A DNA stretch of 64,000 bases from Myxococcus stipitatus (GTDB lineage Bacteria > Myxococcota > Myxococcia > Myxococcales > Myxococcaceae), in contig NZ_JAKCFI010000008.1 of the NCBI RefSeq assembly GCF_021412625.1, forward strand, positions 310,001 through 374,000. Reading direction: 5' to 3'. A program made the translations under genes and the position numbers. Within the stretch, counting starts at the first letter, position 1; each line of letters begins with the position of its first letter. Of the stretch, positions 1 through 9,242 are shown piece by piece. The notes below the pieces were generated by a model that saw only the letters and a program-made list of their open reading frames with translations, was not told where the DNA came from and did not search any database.

Positions 1-776
1 GGCAGCGCGGCGAAGTACTTCTGGACCCAACCCTTCACCAGCTCGGGCTCGAAGTCCCCCACCACCACGAGCACCGCGTTGCTCGGCGCGTAGTACGTCT
101 TGAAGAACGAGCGGACGTCGTCCAGCGTCGCCGCCTCCAGGTCCTTCAGGTCGCCGTAGAAGTTGTGCGCGTTGTACCAGTTGGTGTTCGCCACCTGCGG
201 CATGTCCAGCCACGGGAAGCCCCCGTAGGGCCGGTTGAGGACGTTGACCTTCACCTCGTTGGCCACCACGCCCTGCTGGTTCTTCAGGTTCTCCTGCGTC
301 ACCTCCAGGCTCCGCATCCGGTCCGCCTCGGCCCAGAGCATCGTCTCCAGCGCGTTGGAGGGGACGATTTCGAAGTAGTTGGTGAAGTCGAAGCGCGTGG
401 AGCCGTTGAGCACGCCGCCGTTCTTCTGGATGAGGCGGATGAACTCCATCTTCCCCAGGTTGCGCGAGCCCTGGAACATCATGTGCTCGAACAGGTGCGC
501 GAAGCCCGTGCGGTCCTTCGGCTCGATACGGAAGCCGATGTTGTAATAGACAGCCACCGCCGCCGTGGGCGACGTGGTGTCCCTGGACAGGACCACCTTC
601 AAGCCATTGTCGAGCTTGAAGTAGTCCACCGGCACCTGGAGGCCAGTCCGCTCTGGCGCGGGGGCCTCCGCCGTCGGCGCCTCCGCCACCGGAGCCGGTG
701 AGGGCTTCGGCGCTTCCTGCGTGGTCGCACACCCAGTGAGCGCGGCCAGCGCTACCGCTCCCAACATGCTTCGCAT
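1..776 (-). CDS. M16 family zinc metallopeptidase, lipoprotein (3' end outside window)
   Basis: The reading frame enters from the left edge, so the C-terminus is missing. The start ATG at 776 follows a GAGGAGG ribosome site 4 bases away. The N-terminus is a short lipoprotein signal with lipobox LTGC (Cys about residue 16), then an Ala/Pro-rich linker to about residue 45. The inverted zinc motif HLFEH lies at about residues 94-98, and a downstream NEVK Glu is the expected third ligand. This is the N-terminal catalytic half of an M16 (pitrilysin/insulinase-like) peptidase. In this family full proteins are about 450-950 residues and often have a second, inactive M16 partner encoded next door. 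It probably degrades peptides in the cell envelope. Family call is firm; substrate unknown. Confidence 0.92.
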   Translation of the reverse strand, partial: MRSMLGAVALAALTGCATTQEAPKPSPAPVAEAPTAEAPAPERTGLQVPVDYFKLDNGLKVVLSRDTTSPTAAVAVYYNIGFRIEPKDRTGFAHLFEHMMFQGSRNLGKMEFIRLIQKNGGVLNGSTRFDFTNYFEIVPSNALETMLWAEADRMRSLEVTQENLKNQQGVVANEVKVNVLNRPYGGFPWLDMPQVANTNWYNAHNFYGDLKDLEAATLDDVRSFFKTYYAPSNAVLVVVGDFEPELVKGWVQKYFAAL

Positions 777-1095
777 CGGACCTCCTCGGGGGACTTCGAT
801 TCGTTACCGAAGGACGCAGCCACTACGTCGATGTCGCGACCCGATTGCCAAAGTTTCCGGGTTCTCGCAATGGAACAAATCCAGCCGGACGCACGACGCG
901 CGACGTCGTCCCCGGCGCGTCCCGCGCCCCCAACGTCACCTGGAGGACACTCGGCCCGCCCGCGCCAATTCCTGCCACGCCCCGCTCTCGCGCTGACTGC
1001 GCATGGGCGCGACTTTGTGGTTTTGGGGACTGGACACGATAATCCCGTTTGCCTGCTCGCGTGCCGTGAGTCAGGCGTCGCTGCGTGGAGACATC
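777..1095. other. Divergent intergenic region (319 bp)
   Basis: The region lies between the M16 peptidase (leftward) and a small secreted protein (rightward) and must hold both promoters. I see no convincing ORF, RNA gene or strong dyad. Short frames here are Arg/Pro-rich composition artefacts. Confidence 0.5.
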
Positions 1096-1395
1096 ATGAA
1101 CTCGTGCTCGAAGATGCTGCTTGCTGGCGCCGCGCTGTTGCTGACCCCGCTGACCGCGTCCGCGCTGCCGGAGGACTGCGACGTGGCCTGTGAGCCCACC
1201 ACCCCGTGCTGGGTGCGGTGTGCCCTGCCCTGGAACACGACCATCGTCACGTGTGGCGTGTGGGTGGAGGAGTACTCCGTCGGGACGTGCGGTCAGACGC
1301 TGGACGCGCCCGCCGAGGAGCCTCGGGCGGCGGTGGAGACGCAGGCGCCGGTGTGCACCGAGCCGATGGTGAGCGCCCCCGCCCCGTCCCGGTAG
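1096..1395 (+). CDS. Small secreted Cys-rich protein, unknown function
   Basis: 99 residues. I chose the ATG at 1096 because it gives a clean signal peptide (MNSCSKMLLAGAALLLTPLT, then ASA) followed by LPEDCDVACEPTTPCWVRC. An upstream in-frame ATG at 1003 would put unrelated residues before the signal. A weak GGAG sits just before the start. The mature part has about eight Cys in roughly 75 residues, suggesting a disulfide-rich exported peptide. It ends in a Pro/Ala-rich tail. I do not recognise the family. It is a single-gene unit followed by a bidirectional terminator-like hairpin. Confidence 0.6.
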   Translation: MNSCSKMLLAGAALLLTPLTASALPEDCDVACEPTTPCWVRCALPWNTTIVTCGVWVEEYSVGTCGQTLDAPAEEPRAAVETQAPVCTEPMVSAPAPSR

Positions 1396-1408
1396 TCCCC
1401 GGCGCAGC

Positions 1409-1444
1409 CGGCCCCGCGCTCCCGGACGTGGAGAGGCGGGGCCG
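1409..1444. terminator. Bidirectional terminator-like hairpin
   Basis: A 9-bp perfect stem (CGGCCCCGC at 1409-1417, GCGGGGCCG at 1436-1444) encloses a second short stem, CTCC/GGAG. It sits between two converging genes ending at 1395 and 1472. There is no clear U tract, which is common in very high-GC genomes. Confidence 0.5.
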
Positions 1445-1471
1445 TCGTTCGTCACGCGGGCGGGCGGCGCG

Positions 1472-2239
1472 CTACCACTGCGCGGGGTCCGCGTCCGCGA
1501 AGGTCGTCCCCACGCCAATCTCGTCGAACCAGACGCTGCGCGTGCCCTGGCTGCCCTGCATGTAACCACTGTCATGCCAGCCATTGGCATACAGGCCCAC
1601 GCGGAACTGGAAGGAGCGGTCGTCCGCCACCGTGGTGGGCAGGTTGTACTGCTCCAGCACCTTCACGCCGTCGAACCAGAGCTTGTAGTAGCCGGTGTCA
1701 TCGCTGGCCCACTTCGCCTGGATGACGACCTTGTGCCACGTGCCCGCGGTCACCGTGGCCAGGTTGCCGAACGTCACCGTCTTCTGGCTGCACACGGTGC
1801 CCTGCTTCACGCGCGTGAAGAGCTGGTTGCCCTGCAGCCACACCATGCTCGACGGCATGTAGTCGTCACAGCCCGTGTCCGAGAAGTCCGCGATGAACTG
1901 CGCGATGTTGTAGGACTGCGGCTGGAACTGCCAGTCCTGCTGGAGCCGGAACGCGAAGCCGTAGAAGCCCATGTCTCCCCGGCGGTACACGTTGCTCCGC
2001 ATCACCTCCGAGTGATAGCGGCCGGTGTACGCGGCGTCGTAGACCTGCGTGGTCTTGATGGCCGTGGGGCCTTCGTAGGTGACGTTGGTCACCTCCACCA
2101 CGGAGCCGTTGTGCTCGTGGTTGACGGAGGTCCAGCCGGCCAGCGTGCCCGTGTTGCGGAAGAGCGAAGCGGCGTGCGCCACGAGGCCGGACAGGAGCAG
2201 GGAGGCCGCGACAGCCACGCCGAGGTTCTGGAGCTTCAT
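1472..2239 (-). CDS. Secreted polysaccharide lyase-like protein (heparin lyase I/PF14099-like fold)
   Basis: 255 residues from the ATG at 2239, which begins a signal peptide (MKLQNLGVAVAASLLLSGLV, then AHA). The mature protein reads like a single beta-jelly-roll polysaccharide lyase of the PF14099 type. Features are an N-terminal Trp/Asn-rich strand region, RGDMGFYGFAFRLQQDW, a central H-K pair in GTWHKVVIQAKW, the typical edge strand YYKLWFDGVKVLEQ, and an FRVGLYANGW strand near the end. Length fits one such domain. It probably cleaves an anionic polysaccharide outside the cell; the substrate cannot be read from sequence. A longer in-frame extension upstream of 2239 is ignored because it destroys the signal peptide. 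Confidence 0.65.
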   Translation of the reverse strand: MKLQNLGVAVAASLLLSGLVAHAASLFRNTGTLAGWTSVNHEHNGSVVEVTNVTYEGPTAIKTTQVYDAAYTGRYHSEVMRSNVYRRGDMGFYGFAFRLQQDWQFQPQSYNIAQFIADFSDTGCDDYMPSSMVWLQGNQLFTRVKQGTVCSQKTVTFGNLATVTAGTWHKVVIQAKWASDDTGYYKLWFDGVKVLEQYNLPTTVADDRSFQFRVGLYANGWHDSGYMQGSQGTRSVWFDEIGVGTTFADADPAQW

Positions 2240-2471
2240 GGGGTCCCAGGGGTGTGATGAACAGCCCGGACGCCCGCTCCGCACCACGCGAGGAGTGGAC
2301 CCGGACCGCCAGGGAAATTCTGGTATTTCCACATATACCCGCTTCGTGGGTTGGCGGCGGGGTCTTCGATTCACGAGGTCCCAAGCTGTTGGCTGGCGAG
2401 CAGGGGGCCGGTGGCGGAGGGGCCGTTTCGGGAGGGGCGGAGGGCCAGGGCCCGCACTATGGTGGGGGGCG

Positions 2472-3272
2472 ATGAGCGACACGGGTACGCGGCCGACGGG
2501 CAAGCTGGCCATCGAGGTCAGGGACCTCCACAAGTCCTTTGGGGACAACGCGGCGCTGCGCGGCGTGAACCTCGAGGTGCCGGAGGGGACGACCTGCGTC
2601 CTGATGGGGGTGTCTGGCTCCGGCAAGTCGGTGCTGATGAAGCACATCATGGGGCTGATGCGGCCGGACCGGGGCGTGGTGCTGGTGGACGGGGAGGACG
2701 TGGCGAAGATGGACGAGGCGGCGCTGAGCCAGATGCGCCGCAAGCAGGGCATCCTCTTCCAGGCGAACGCGCTGTTCGACTCGTTGAACGTCTACGACAA
2801 CGTGGCCTTCCCGCTGCGTGAGCGCACGCGCATGTCCGAGTCGGAGATTCAGCAGACGGTGGACAAGACGCTGGCGTCGGTGGGCCTGTCGCACGCGAAG
2901 ACGCGCTTCCCCGGCGAGCTGTCCGGCGGCATGCAGAAGCGCGTGGGCTTCGCGCGCGCGGCCATCCTCCAGCCGAAGATCCTCCTCTACGACGACCCCA
3001 CGGCGGGGCTGGATCCGCTCACCACGGCGTCGGTGAACGAAATCATCTTCACGGGCAAGCAGCAGCTGGGCGCCACGTCGCTGGTGATTACGCCGGACGT
3101 GGCGTCCGCGTTCGGCATGGCGGACAACCTGGCGCTGATGCACGAGGGCCGCGTCGTCGAGTACGGCCCGCCGGACACGTTCCGCGAGTCCAAGCACCCC
3201 GCGGTGCAGGCCTTCCTGCGCAACTGGCTGCGCCGCCGCGCGCAGAAGGGCGGCGACGCGGCGAAGCACTGA
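2472..3272 (+). CDS. MlaF-like ABC transporter ATPase with altered catalytic residues
   Basis: 266 residues. The ATG at 2472 gives the normal MlaF-type N-terminus (KLAIEVRDLHKSFGDN). Walker A is GVSGSGKS (46-53), the ABC signature LSGGM (150-154), and the D-loop AGLDP. Two hallmark positions differ. Walker B reads LLYDDPTAGLDP, so the catalytic Glu is Asp175. The switch-loop reads VITPDVASAF, so the H-loop His is Pro208 (MlaF-type proteins have THD or SHD). Both were confirmed at codon level (GAC GAC CCC; ACG CCG GAC). No MlaE permease or MlaD/MCE partner lies nearby, so the gene is an orphan. Known family role: phospholipid transport between the membranes. Here catalysis is probably slow or lost, and a structural or regulatory role is possible. 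Confidence 0.88.
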   Translation: MSDTGTRPTGKLAIEVRDLHKSFGDNAALRGVNLEVPEGTTCVLMGVSGSGKSVLMKHIMGLMRPDRGVVLVDGEDVAKMDEAALSQMRRKQGILFQANALFDSLNVYDNVAFPLRERTRMSESEIQQTVDKTLASVGLSHAKTRFPGELSGGMQKRVGFARAAILQPKILLYDDPTAGLDPLTTASVNEIIFTGKQQLGATSLVITPDVASAFGMADNLALMHEGRVVEYGPPDTFRESKHPAVQAFLRNWLRRRAQKGGDAAKH

Positions 3273-3279
3273 GGATGGG

Positions 3280-4824
3280 TCAGGGCGCGCAGTAGCGGAC
3301 GCCGTCCAGGAAGCGCTTGTCGCCATCCCTCGTCAACACGAGGGCGCCCATGTGGTCGGCGTCGAGCCGCTCTTGCAGGACCCACTGCGACGTGAAGAGC
3401 ATCGGCAGGGGCCCCTGGGGAGGCGTCTGCTCGACGTCCGCGCCATCTCCCTGACGGGTCCACAAACGCCCCCAGTGGAGATAGCTGCCATCCTCCTGCA
3501 GGACGAACGCCCTGGAGATCCACGCCAGACTGAGCTGACCGTCCTCCACCAGCGCGCTGTACCAGAGCGTCTCGCCCCTCGGCACCGCGAGCAGAGACTG
3601 GGGCTGGCCCTGGCCGAAGAGGTCCTCCACCACGAAGCCCCGCAGGGAGGTATGGCCTTCCGTGTCGGGAGGAGTGCTCCCCCTGAAGACGAGGACCGGA
3701 GAATCCAACGCGCCTCCACGCGCCGCTCCCAGGTCCACCAGCAAGGGCGTGGAGGAAGAGAGCGCCGGGAATCTCCGCTCGTCACCCACACGCTCGAGCC
3801 GCTCGTCGAAACGACCAAGGCGGAGGGTCGTGTCCACTGACAGGTCCTTCGACTCCTCGATGGCGATGGCCACTTCTCCATTGCGCAACCAGAGCGCGTC
3901 ACCGAGCCAGACGTAGGAGTCCACCGCCTCCGAGGTGAAGAGCACTCTTGGCGCCGTCACAATCTGTCCTCGCGCATCGAACACCGCTCCCCACACCTGG
4001 CGTCCGTTCCCGTCAACGAGGTCCTGACGCCATACGACCAAGAGGCGCTGACCATCTGACGAGGCCTTGACCCTCGAACCGATCCAAGCGCCGTCAGGAG
4101 TCGTCGGGCCCTTGAAGTCCGGCATGAGCCTCACGGTTCCCTCGGGCAAGGGCCCCGGGCGTCCGGACTCGTCGAGCGGAGCCAGGTAGGCTCGGAACTC
4201 GGTCGGAGAGCCTTCTCCCGTCGAGTAATAGAACGCGGGCCCTTCAGCGGTTCGGACGAGACTGGACGACACCATGATGTTGGTGCGTCCCTCCGGAGGC
4301 GGCTCCCACGCGGCGGGCACGCGCTCCGTCCCCTGCAATCTCAACTGGGAATCCAGCCGGAAGATGCGTCCTTCGGAGGCGAGGCCCGGGACCGACACCA
4401 GGAGTCCTTCGCTCGTGCGAAGAATCGAGGCCTCCCTCCAACCCACGTCACGCGAGCCCAGCTCCGTGATTCTCGACCACGTCGGCGGGTCCACCACGCC
4501 GTCACAGTCGTTGTCGAGCCCGTCGCAGCGCGACTCCGTCTCCTCGTAGTCCGCGCCGTAGGAGCGTGCCGTGCACACCGGCTCGTACGCTCCATCCACC
4601 AAGGCCCGCTTCGCGCCCGCACAGACGCCCCGTGTCTTCTCGCACGGCAGCGCCGCCGTCGTCCCACCGTCATCGCCGGAGCCGCCGTCCCCGGAGCCGG
4701 CATCCTCCACGCCCCCATCGGGCACAGTGCCCGCATCCGGCGACGGACTCGACGACGAACCACATCCCCACAGCGACATCAGGAGCACGAGCCCCGTACA
4801 CATCCGAACGAGTCGACCTTGCAT
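3280..4824 (-). CDS. MopE-like lipoprotein
   Basis: 514 residues from the ATG at 4824; a start at 4803 is also possible, and neither has a strong ribosome site. The N-terminus is a lipoprotein signal (VLLMSLWGCGSSSS), followed by an Asp/Gly-rich low-complexity linker to about residue 60. Then comes a Cys-flanked calcium-binding-like motif, ESRCDGLDNDCDGVVD, as found in MopE/SACCP-type myxobacterial surface proteins. The rest (about 110-514) is strand-rich with repeated RLGRFDERLERVG-like and VFDARGQIV-like segments, suggesting a beta-propeller. Probable outer-surface lipoprotein of unknown role. It converges on the ABC ATPase gene with only 7 bp between stops. Confidence 0.75.
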   Translation of the reverse strand: MQGRLVRMCTGLVLLMSLWGCGSSSSPSPDAGTVPDGGVEDAGSGDGGSGDDGGTTAALPCEKTRGVCAGAKRALVDGAYEPVCTARSYGADYEETESRCDGLDNDCDGVVDPPTWSRITELGSRDVGWREASILRTSEGLLVSVPGLASEGRIFRLDSQLRLQGTERVPAAWEPPPEGRTNIMVSSSLVRTAEGPAFYYSTGEGSPTEFRAYLAPLDESGRPGPLPEGTVRLMPDFKGPTTPDGAWIGSRVKASSDGQRLLVVWRQDLVDGNGRQVWGAVFDARGQIVTAPRVLFTSEAVDSYVWLGDALWLRNGEVAIAIEESKDLSVDTTLRLGRFDERLERVGDERRFPALSSSTPLLVDLGAARGGALDSPVLVFRGSTPPDTEGHTSLRGFVVEDLFGQGQPQSLLAVPRGETLWYSALVEDGQLSLAWISRAFVLQEDGSYLHWGRLWTRQGDGADVEQTPPQGPLPMLFTSQWVLQERLDADHMGALVLTRDGDKRFLDGVRYCAP

Positions 4825-4977
4825 GGAAGGGCAATGTCGCACACCTCCAGGCAGTCCTGACACCCGTCTGTCTGGAAATTCCGGCCGCGCAAGCCCTTTC
4901 ACGCACAACCCGTGAATCGCTCGCGAGTCCCGCGAGGAGCATTCCTGCCTCCTCGCGGGGAGCCTCAGGTCACCCTG

Positions 4978-7779
4978 CTAGCGATTGAGGCCGATTCGAG
5001 CGCCCGAGCCCGGCGGCACGCAGGTGTAGGTCACCTCCTGACCCACCGTCTTCGCGTAGGTGCGCAGCGTCGCGTCCGTCACGTTCGCCACCGTCCCGTC
5101 ATCCGGCGTGAAGGCATTGGCCGTCGGGCTGAAGAGGAAGCCCTTCACCCTCCCCCCCAGCGCCACCTTCGCCACCAGGTCGCACTCGGTCACCGCGCCA
5201 CCGAGAATCTTCGACGCGAACGCCGTCTTCGCCCGCTGGATGAGCAGGTCGACACGCGGCCCCGCGCTCGCCGCGTTCGTGCTCGTCAGCGTCACCTGCT
5301 GCCCCACGATGGGCGCCAGGTCCGTGTCGAACGCGAGGATGAGCTGCTCCACGTCCCGCCGCGTCGCGTCCGGGTTGTTCAACGGGAACCCCACCCCGAT
5401 GCTCGGGATGAACACGATGGCCGACAGGAACCGCGCGATGGTGTCCACCGCCCCGTCATGCACGAAGCCGAAGCCACGCACCTGGTCCCCCTGCCACCCG
5501 CTGTCCGGCGCCAGGAAGAACGGCGTCGTCGGATTCCCGAACATGCCCACCTTCTGATACGCGTTGCGCAGGTGCGGAATCTTCACGATCTGCGGAATGT
5601 TCTCGAAGCTCGCCTGACCATCCGTGCCGAAGAAGCCCTTCGCCGAATCCAGCCGGTGGCAGCCCTCGCAGGTGAAGCCCAGCCCCTCGCCGAGGGGCAG
5701 GCCGTCCGAGCGACGTGAGCCCGCGTAGAAGTTCAGGCCCCGCTGCTGCGCCGCCGTCAGCGTGTTGTCCAGGTTGCGCACCGGGTTGGGCGGCAGCTGC
5801 ACCTGCAGCTGGAAGTCGGTGAAGCGCTGCATCTCCGTCTGCGTGGGCTTGGTCGCGCGCCCCAGCAGCCCCTCGAACGCGACGATGAAGTTCATGAAGG
5901 AGAGGTTCGGGTCCGTCCCGTTCACGCCGAAGAAGCCGTTGGAGCGGTCACCGCGCCAGTGCATCGCGCCGGAGACCACCATGCCGCGCAAGGTCTGCGT
6001 CGTCATGGGGCCCTTCATCGGGTGGAAGTCCTCCACGCGGCCCGAACCGTTGATGTGCGGCTTGAGCAGCTCCGCCGCGCCGAGCAGCCGGCCCGGAATC
6101 GGGTTCTGCACCACGTCGTCGTCCGGGTTGCCCAAGTCCCACGCCAGGTCATCCATGTCGCCGAAGATGTGGCAGCTGGCGCACGACGCCTCGCCGTTGG
6201 CGGAGAACGTGGCGGCGTCATAGAGGACGGGCCGCCCCTGCACCACGGCCGCCGGCTCCGGGTTGGGCAGCACCTGCTTGCCCAGCTCCGCCTTGGTGGC
6301 CAGGTCGATGACCTTCACCGAGTTGTCGAAGCGGGTCATCACGTACAGTCGACCGCGCGCCTCATCCAGAATCAGGCCGCTGGGACCACCTCCGCTGACG
6401 GGGATGTACGCCGCGCTGTTCAGCCTCGGGTTGAAGCTGTCCGCCTCCAGCGCCTGCGTGTCGAACACGCCAATCTTGCTGGAGCTGTACGCGGCCACGT
6501 ACAGCGTGCGGCCGTCCCGGCTCACCACCATGTCCGTGGGCGTGGCCAGGCTGTGCTGCTTCGCCGTGGGGTCGAAGCCGGGGTCCGTCGCCAGCTTCGT
6601 GTAGTCCAGGTGCTTGTTGAGGTGGCGCGGCAACACGCTGCCGCCGAGGATGGCGGTGATGCGCGTCTCCGCCAGATGGCCCTGCACCGTGGTGCCGCCG
6701 TAGTTGCCCGGGCCCTCGAAGCGCACGTGGTTGAACGCCTCCGTGTTGGACACGTACACCGTGCCCGTCACCGGGTTGGTCACCATGTTGAACAGCGTGG
6801 TGCCCACGTGCGCGTAGGCCGCCTTCTGCCCCAGCGAGTTCGCGTCGATGGCGAACACGTCCTGGTCCGGCAGACGGAAGCGCACCGCGTTGTTCCAGTT
6901 GCGGCCCAGCTCGTCCTGCCACTGGCTGAACTGGTTGTTGTACTTCACGATGAGGGCCACCTCCGGCGCCTCGATGCCCTCGTGGTTGGTGGCGGGGCCC
7001 GGGCTGCCGCCCGGATAGATGGAGCCATTCACCAGACACGGCAGATAGGGATTGAAGCCCTCGCAGACGGTCTCCTCCAGGATGCTCGTCGTCTGGTTGC
7101 CGGACTTGAAGATGGCCGCGTACACCGTCTGGCCATCCGGGCTCACCGTCAGCGCGCGCGGCGTGTCGCCGAACAGCGTCACGATGCGCACGGGCGTCCC
7201 CCCCAGCGTCGTGCCCAGGTTCGCCGGGTCGAACACCCAGAGGTCCGCGCGGCCCACGCCCGGCGTGGTCAGCTGCGGGTCGCCCGCGCCCGGCACCGCC
7301 GCGATGGACGCGTGCGTGCGGTGCTGGCCCCGGTGCGCGGTGGTGATGAACGCGCGGCCCGTCGTGCCCGCGAACACGATGTCACGCGGCTCGTCCCCCA
7401 CCAGCAGCGTGCGCACCACGCGCGGCACGCCCGTCAGCGACACCACGCTGACGCTGTCCGACAGGTGGTTCACCACCCAGACCTCGTCGTTGGTGCGCGC
7501 CGCCACCGCCACCGGCTCCAACCCCACCGGCACCCGCGCGCGCAGGCTCAGCCCGGAGGCGCTCACGTCGAAGATGGACAGCGTGTTGTCCGGCGTGTTC
7601 ACCGCGAACAGGCGCGCGCCGTCCGGCGACAGCGCGAGCGGGCGGACATGGCCGCTCTCGAAGGTGATGAACGTCGGCGGCGCCGCCATTGCCGGCCCAA
7701 AGCCCGGCGACACCACGGCCAGCAGCGCGAGCGCCGCCAGCCAGGACCTCTGGATGCTCAACAGCCTCAGGGGAGTCAT
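4978..7779 (-). CDS. Secreted beta-propeller protein with di-haem cytochrome c domain
   Basis: 933 residues with a signal peptide ending near AMA/A (about 32). Residues 35-500 form a YVTN/surface-layer type beta-propeller with recurring motifs such as VRPLALSPDGARLFAVNT and ALTVSPDGQTVYAAIF. Residues about 505-890 form a MauG/cytochrome c peroxidase-like di-haem region with CASCH at 533-537 and CEGCH at 704-708, plus the conserved MHWRGDRSNGFFG between them. The C-terminal 40 residues carry two isolated Cys. It probably acts as a periplasmic or extracellular redox enzyme or electron carrier docked through the propeller. It stands alone, divergent from the AraC regulator at 8138, which is a candidate regulator by position only. 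Confidence 0.85.
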   Translation of the reverse strand: MTPLRLLSIQRSWLAALALLAVVSPGFGPAMAAPPTFITFESGHVRPLALSPDGARLFAVNTPDNTLSIFDVSASGLSLRARVPVGLEPVAVAARTNDEVWVVNHLSDSVSVVSLTGVPRVVRTLLVGDEPRDIVFAGTTGRAFITTAHRGQHRTHASIAAVPGAGDPQLTTPGVGRADLWVFDPANLGTTLGGTPVRIVTLFGDTPRALTVSPDGQTVYAAIFKSGNQTTSILEETVCEGFNPYLPCLVNGSIYPGGSPGPATNHEGIEAPEVALIVKYNNQFSQWQDELGRNWNNAVRFRLPDQDVFAIDANSLGQKAAYAHVGTTLFNMVTNPVTGTVYVSNTEAFNHVRFEGPGNYGGTTVQGHLAETRITAILGGSVLPRHLNKHLDYTKLATDPGFDPTAKQHSLATPTDMVVSRDGRTLYVAAYSSSKIGVFDTQALEADSFNPRLNSAAYIPVSGGGPSGLILDEARGRLYVMTRFDNSVKVIDLATKAELGKQVLPNPEPAAVVQGRPVLYDAATFSANGEASCASCHIFGDMDDLAWDLGNPDDDVVQNPIPGRLLGAAELLKPHINGSGRVEDFHPMKGPMTTQTLRGMVVSGAMHWRGDRSNGFFGVNGTDPNLSFMNFIVAFEGLLGRATKPTQTEMQRFTDFQLQVQLPPNPVRNLDNTLTAAQQRGLNFYAGSRRSDGLPLGEGLGFTCEGCHRLDSAKGFFGTDGQASFENIPQIVKIPHLRNAYQKVGMFGNPTTPFFLAPDSGWQGDQVRGFGFVHDGAVDTIARFLSAIVFIPSIGVGFPLNNPDATRRDVEQLILAFDTDLAPIVGQQVTLTSTNAASAGPRVDLLIQRAKTAFASKILGGAVTECDLVAKVALGGRVKGFLFSPTANAFTPDDGTVANVTDATLRTYAKTVGQEVTYTCVPPGSGARIGLNR

Positions 7780-8137
7780 GGGGAGTCAGACCTCTCTACG
7801 GGTTCCAGGGGGACGACCACGGCGCGAGCCCATCCCACGCCGCGCACCGCGAGCCCGCCCCCCGCGCCGGCAACCCACGGCGAGGACGACGAGCACGACG
7901 GAAGGGGGAAGGTCGGAACGAATGCGAGCGGAACGGAAAAAGCGCGGAGCCCCTGAAGCGCTACGCCGCGCGACGGGAACTCCGAGTGGTAACGCGTTGT
8001 GTCACCCAGCGGACACACGAGGCGAAAGCAAGCATCCGCACCTCCGACATGGCAGGATTTCGAGGAAGACAGGCTACCGACAGCAACGCGGCGTTGCTTG
8101 CCCGTTTCCGCCAATTCCTTTGGCCGAAAGCGACACC
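7780..8137. other. Divergent intergenic region (358 bp)
   Basis: It separates the leftward propeller/di-haem gene from the rightward AraC regulator and presumably holds both promoters and any AraC operator. Composition becomes less GC-rich towards 8040-8130. I could not pick a convincing promoter or a gene in it. Confidence 0.45.
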
Positions 8138-9163
8138 ATGAGCCAATCCGCGACCCTGTTGACGAGCTGGGCGCTGGCGCTCCACCGGACGCTCGAGCTG
8201 CGTGGCGTGCAATCGCATCCGTTGTTCGTGAAGGCGGGGTTGGACCCGCGCCTGCTGGGGGACGCGAACGCGCGCTATTCGATGGAAGGGATGACACGGC
8301 TGTGGCGGCTGGCGGTAGAGTCGTCGGGGGACCCGGCCATCGGGCTGGAGATGGCGCGGCAGGTGAGCCCCACGACGTTCCACGCGGTGGGCTACCGCCT
8401 CAACGCGTCGAGCACGCTGCGCGAGGCGTTCGAGCGGCTGGTGCACGCGGTGGCGCTGGTGAGCGACGCGCTCCGGCCTTCCTTCACGCGGGATGGGGAT
8501 TGCTACCATGTGATCCTCTCCGCCACGGATGGCGGGCCCGACCTGTGCGAGGAGGAGACGGACGCGGTGGCGTACCTGCTGGTGCGCTTCTGCCGGGTGG
8601 CCTATGGCCGCGAGCTGTCCCCGCGCGAGGTGCTGCTGCGGCGCGCGCGTCCGCCGGAGCTGACGCCGTACGAGAAGCTGTTCCGCTGCAAGGTGACGTT
8701 CGAGGCGGAGGCGGACGTGCTCATCTACGAGCGCGCGCCGTTCGAGGCGACGCTGCCAGGAGCCAACCCGGAGCTGGCGCGCATCAACGACGAGCTCATC
8801 TCCCGGCACCTGGCGAGGCACGCGGGGCTGGACGTGGTGGCGCGGGTGCGAGCGGTGCTGGAGGAGCTGCTGCCCCAGGGCGAGCCCACCCAGGAGAAGG
8901 TGGCGGAGCGGCTGCACATGAGCTCGCGCAGCCTCCAGCGGCGGCTGGTGGACTCGGGCACCGGCTTCCGCGAGCTGCTGGCGGAGACGCGCCGCACCCT
9001 CGCGCTCGCCTATCTCGCGGAGCCTGGGTGTTCGGTGAGCGAGGTCGCGTACCGACTGGGCTTCTCCGACGTGAGCACCTTCACCCGCGCCTTCCGCCGC
9101 TGGACGGGCCAGCCACCCAGCCGCTTCGGCGCCCCGTCCCGCGCGCGCCAGGGCCGCGCGTGA
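8138..9163 (+). CDS. AraC family transcriptional regulator
   Basis: 341 residues. The ATG at 8138 gives the typical N-terminus (MSQSATLLTSWALALHRTLE). Residues about 20-210 match the arabinose-binding-like N-terminal domain PF12625 seen in OruR/ArgR-type regulators (GDPAIGLEMARQVSPTTFHA, GYRLNASSTLREAFERL). Residues about 230-335 form the double helix-turn-helix: EKVAERLHMSSRSLQRRL, and SEVAYRLGFSDVSTFTRAFRRW followed by TGQPPSRF. The order matches cytosolic activators that sense a small ligand. Ligand unknown. By divergence it may control the propeller/di-haem gene, but this is only inference. Confidence 0.93.
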   Translation: MSQSATLLTSWALALHRTLELRGVQSHPLFVKAGLDPRLLGDANARYSMEGMTRLWRLAVESSGDPAIGLEMARQVSPTTFHAVGYRLNASSTLREAFERLVHAVALVSDALRPSFTRDGDCYHVILSATDGGPDLCEEETDAVAYLLVRFCRVAYGRELSPREVLLRRARPPELTPYEKLFRCKVTFEAEADVLIYERAPFEATLPGANPELARINDELISRHLARHAGLDVVARVRAVLEELLPQGEPTQEKVAERLHMSSRSLQRRLVDSGTGFRELLAETRRTLALAYLAEPGCSVSEVAYRLGFSDVSTFTRAFRRWTGQPPSRFGAPSRARQGRA

Positions 9164-9242
9164 GACGCCCAGGCTGGCTGGCATTCCCATTGCTTTGATG
9201 GGATGAAGCGCGGCCCGCCGCCCACGGCTCCCGTCATCGACC

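Noticed and set aside
1472..2752. Extension of the lyase gene to a 426-residue protein
   Set aside because: The extra N-terminus is low-complexity and overlaps the start of the divergent ATPase gene. The ATG at 2239 begins a signal peptide.
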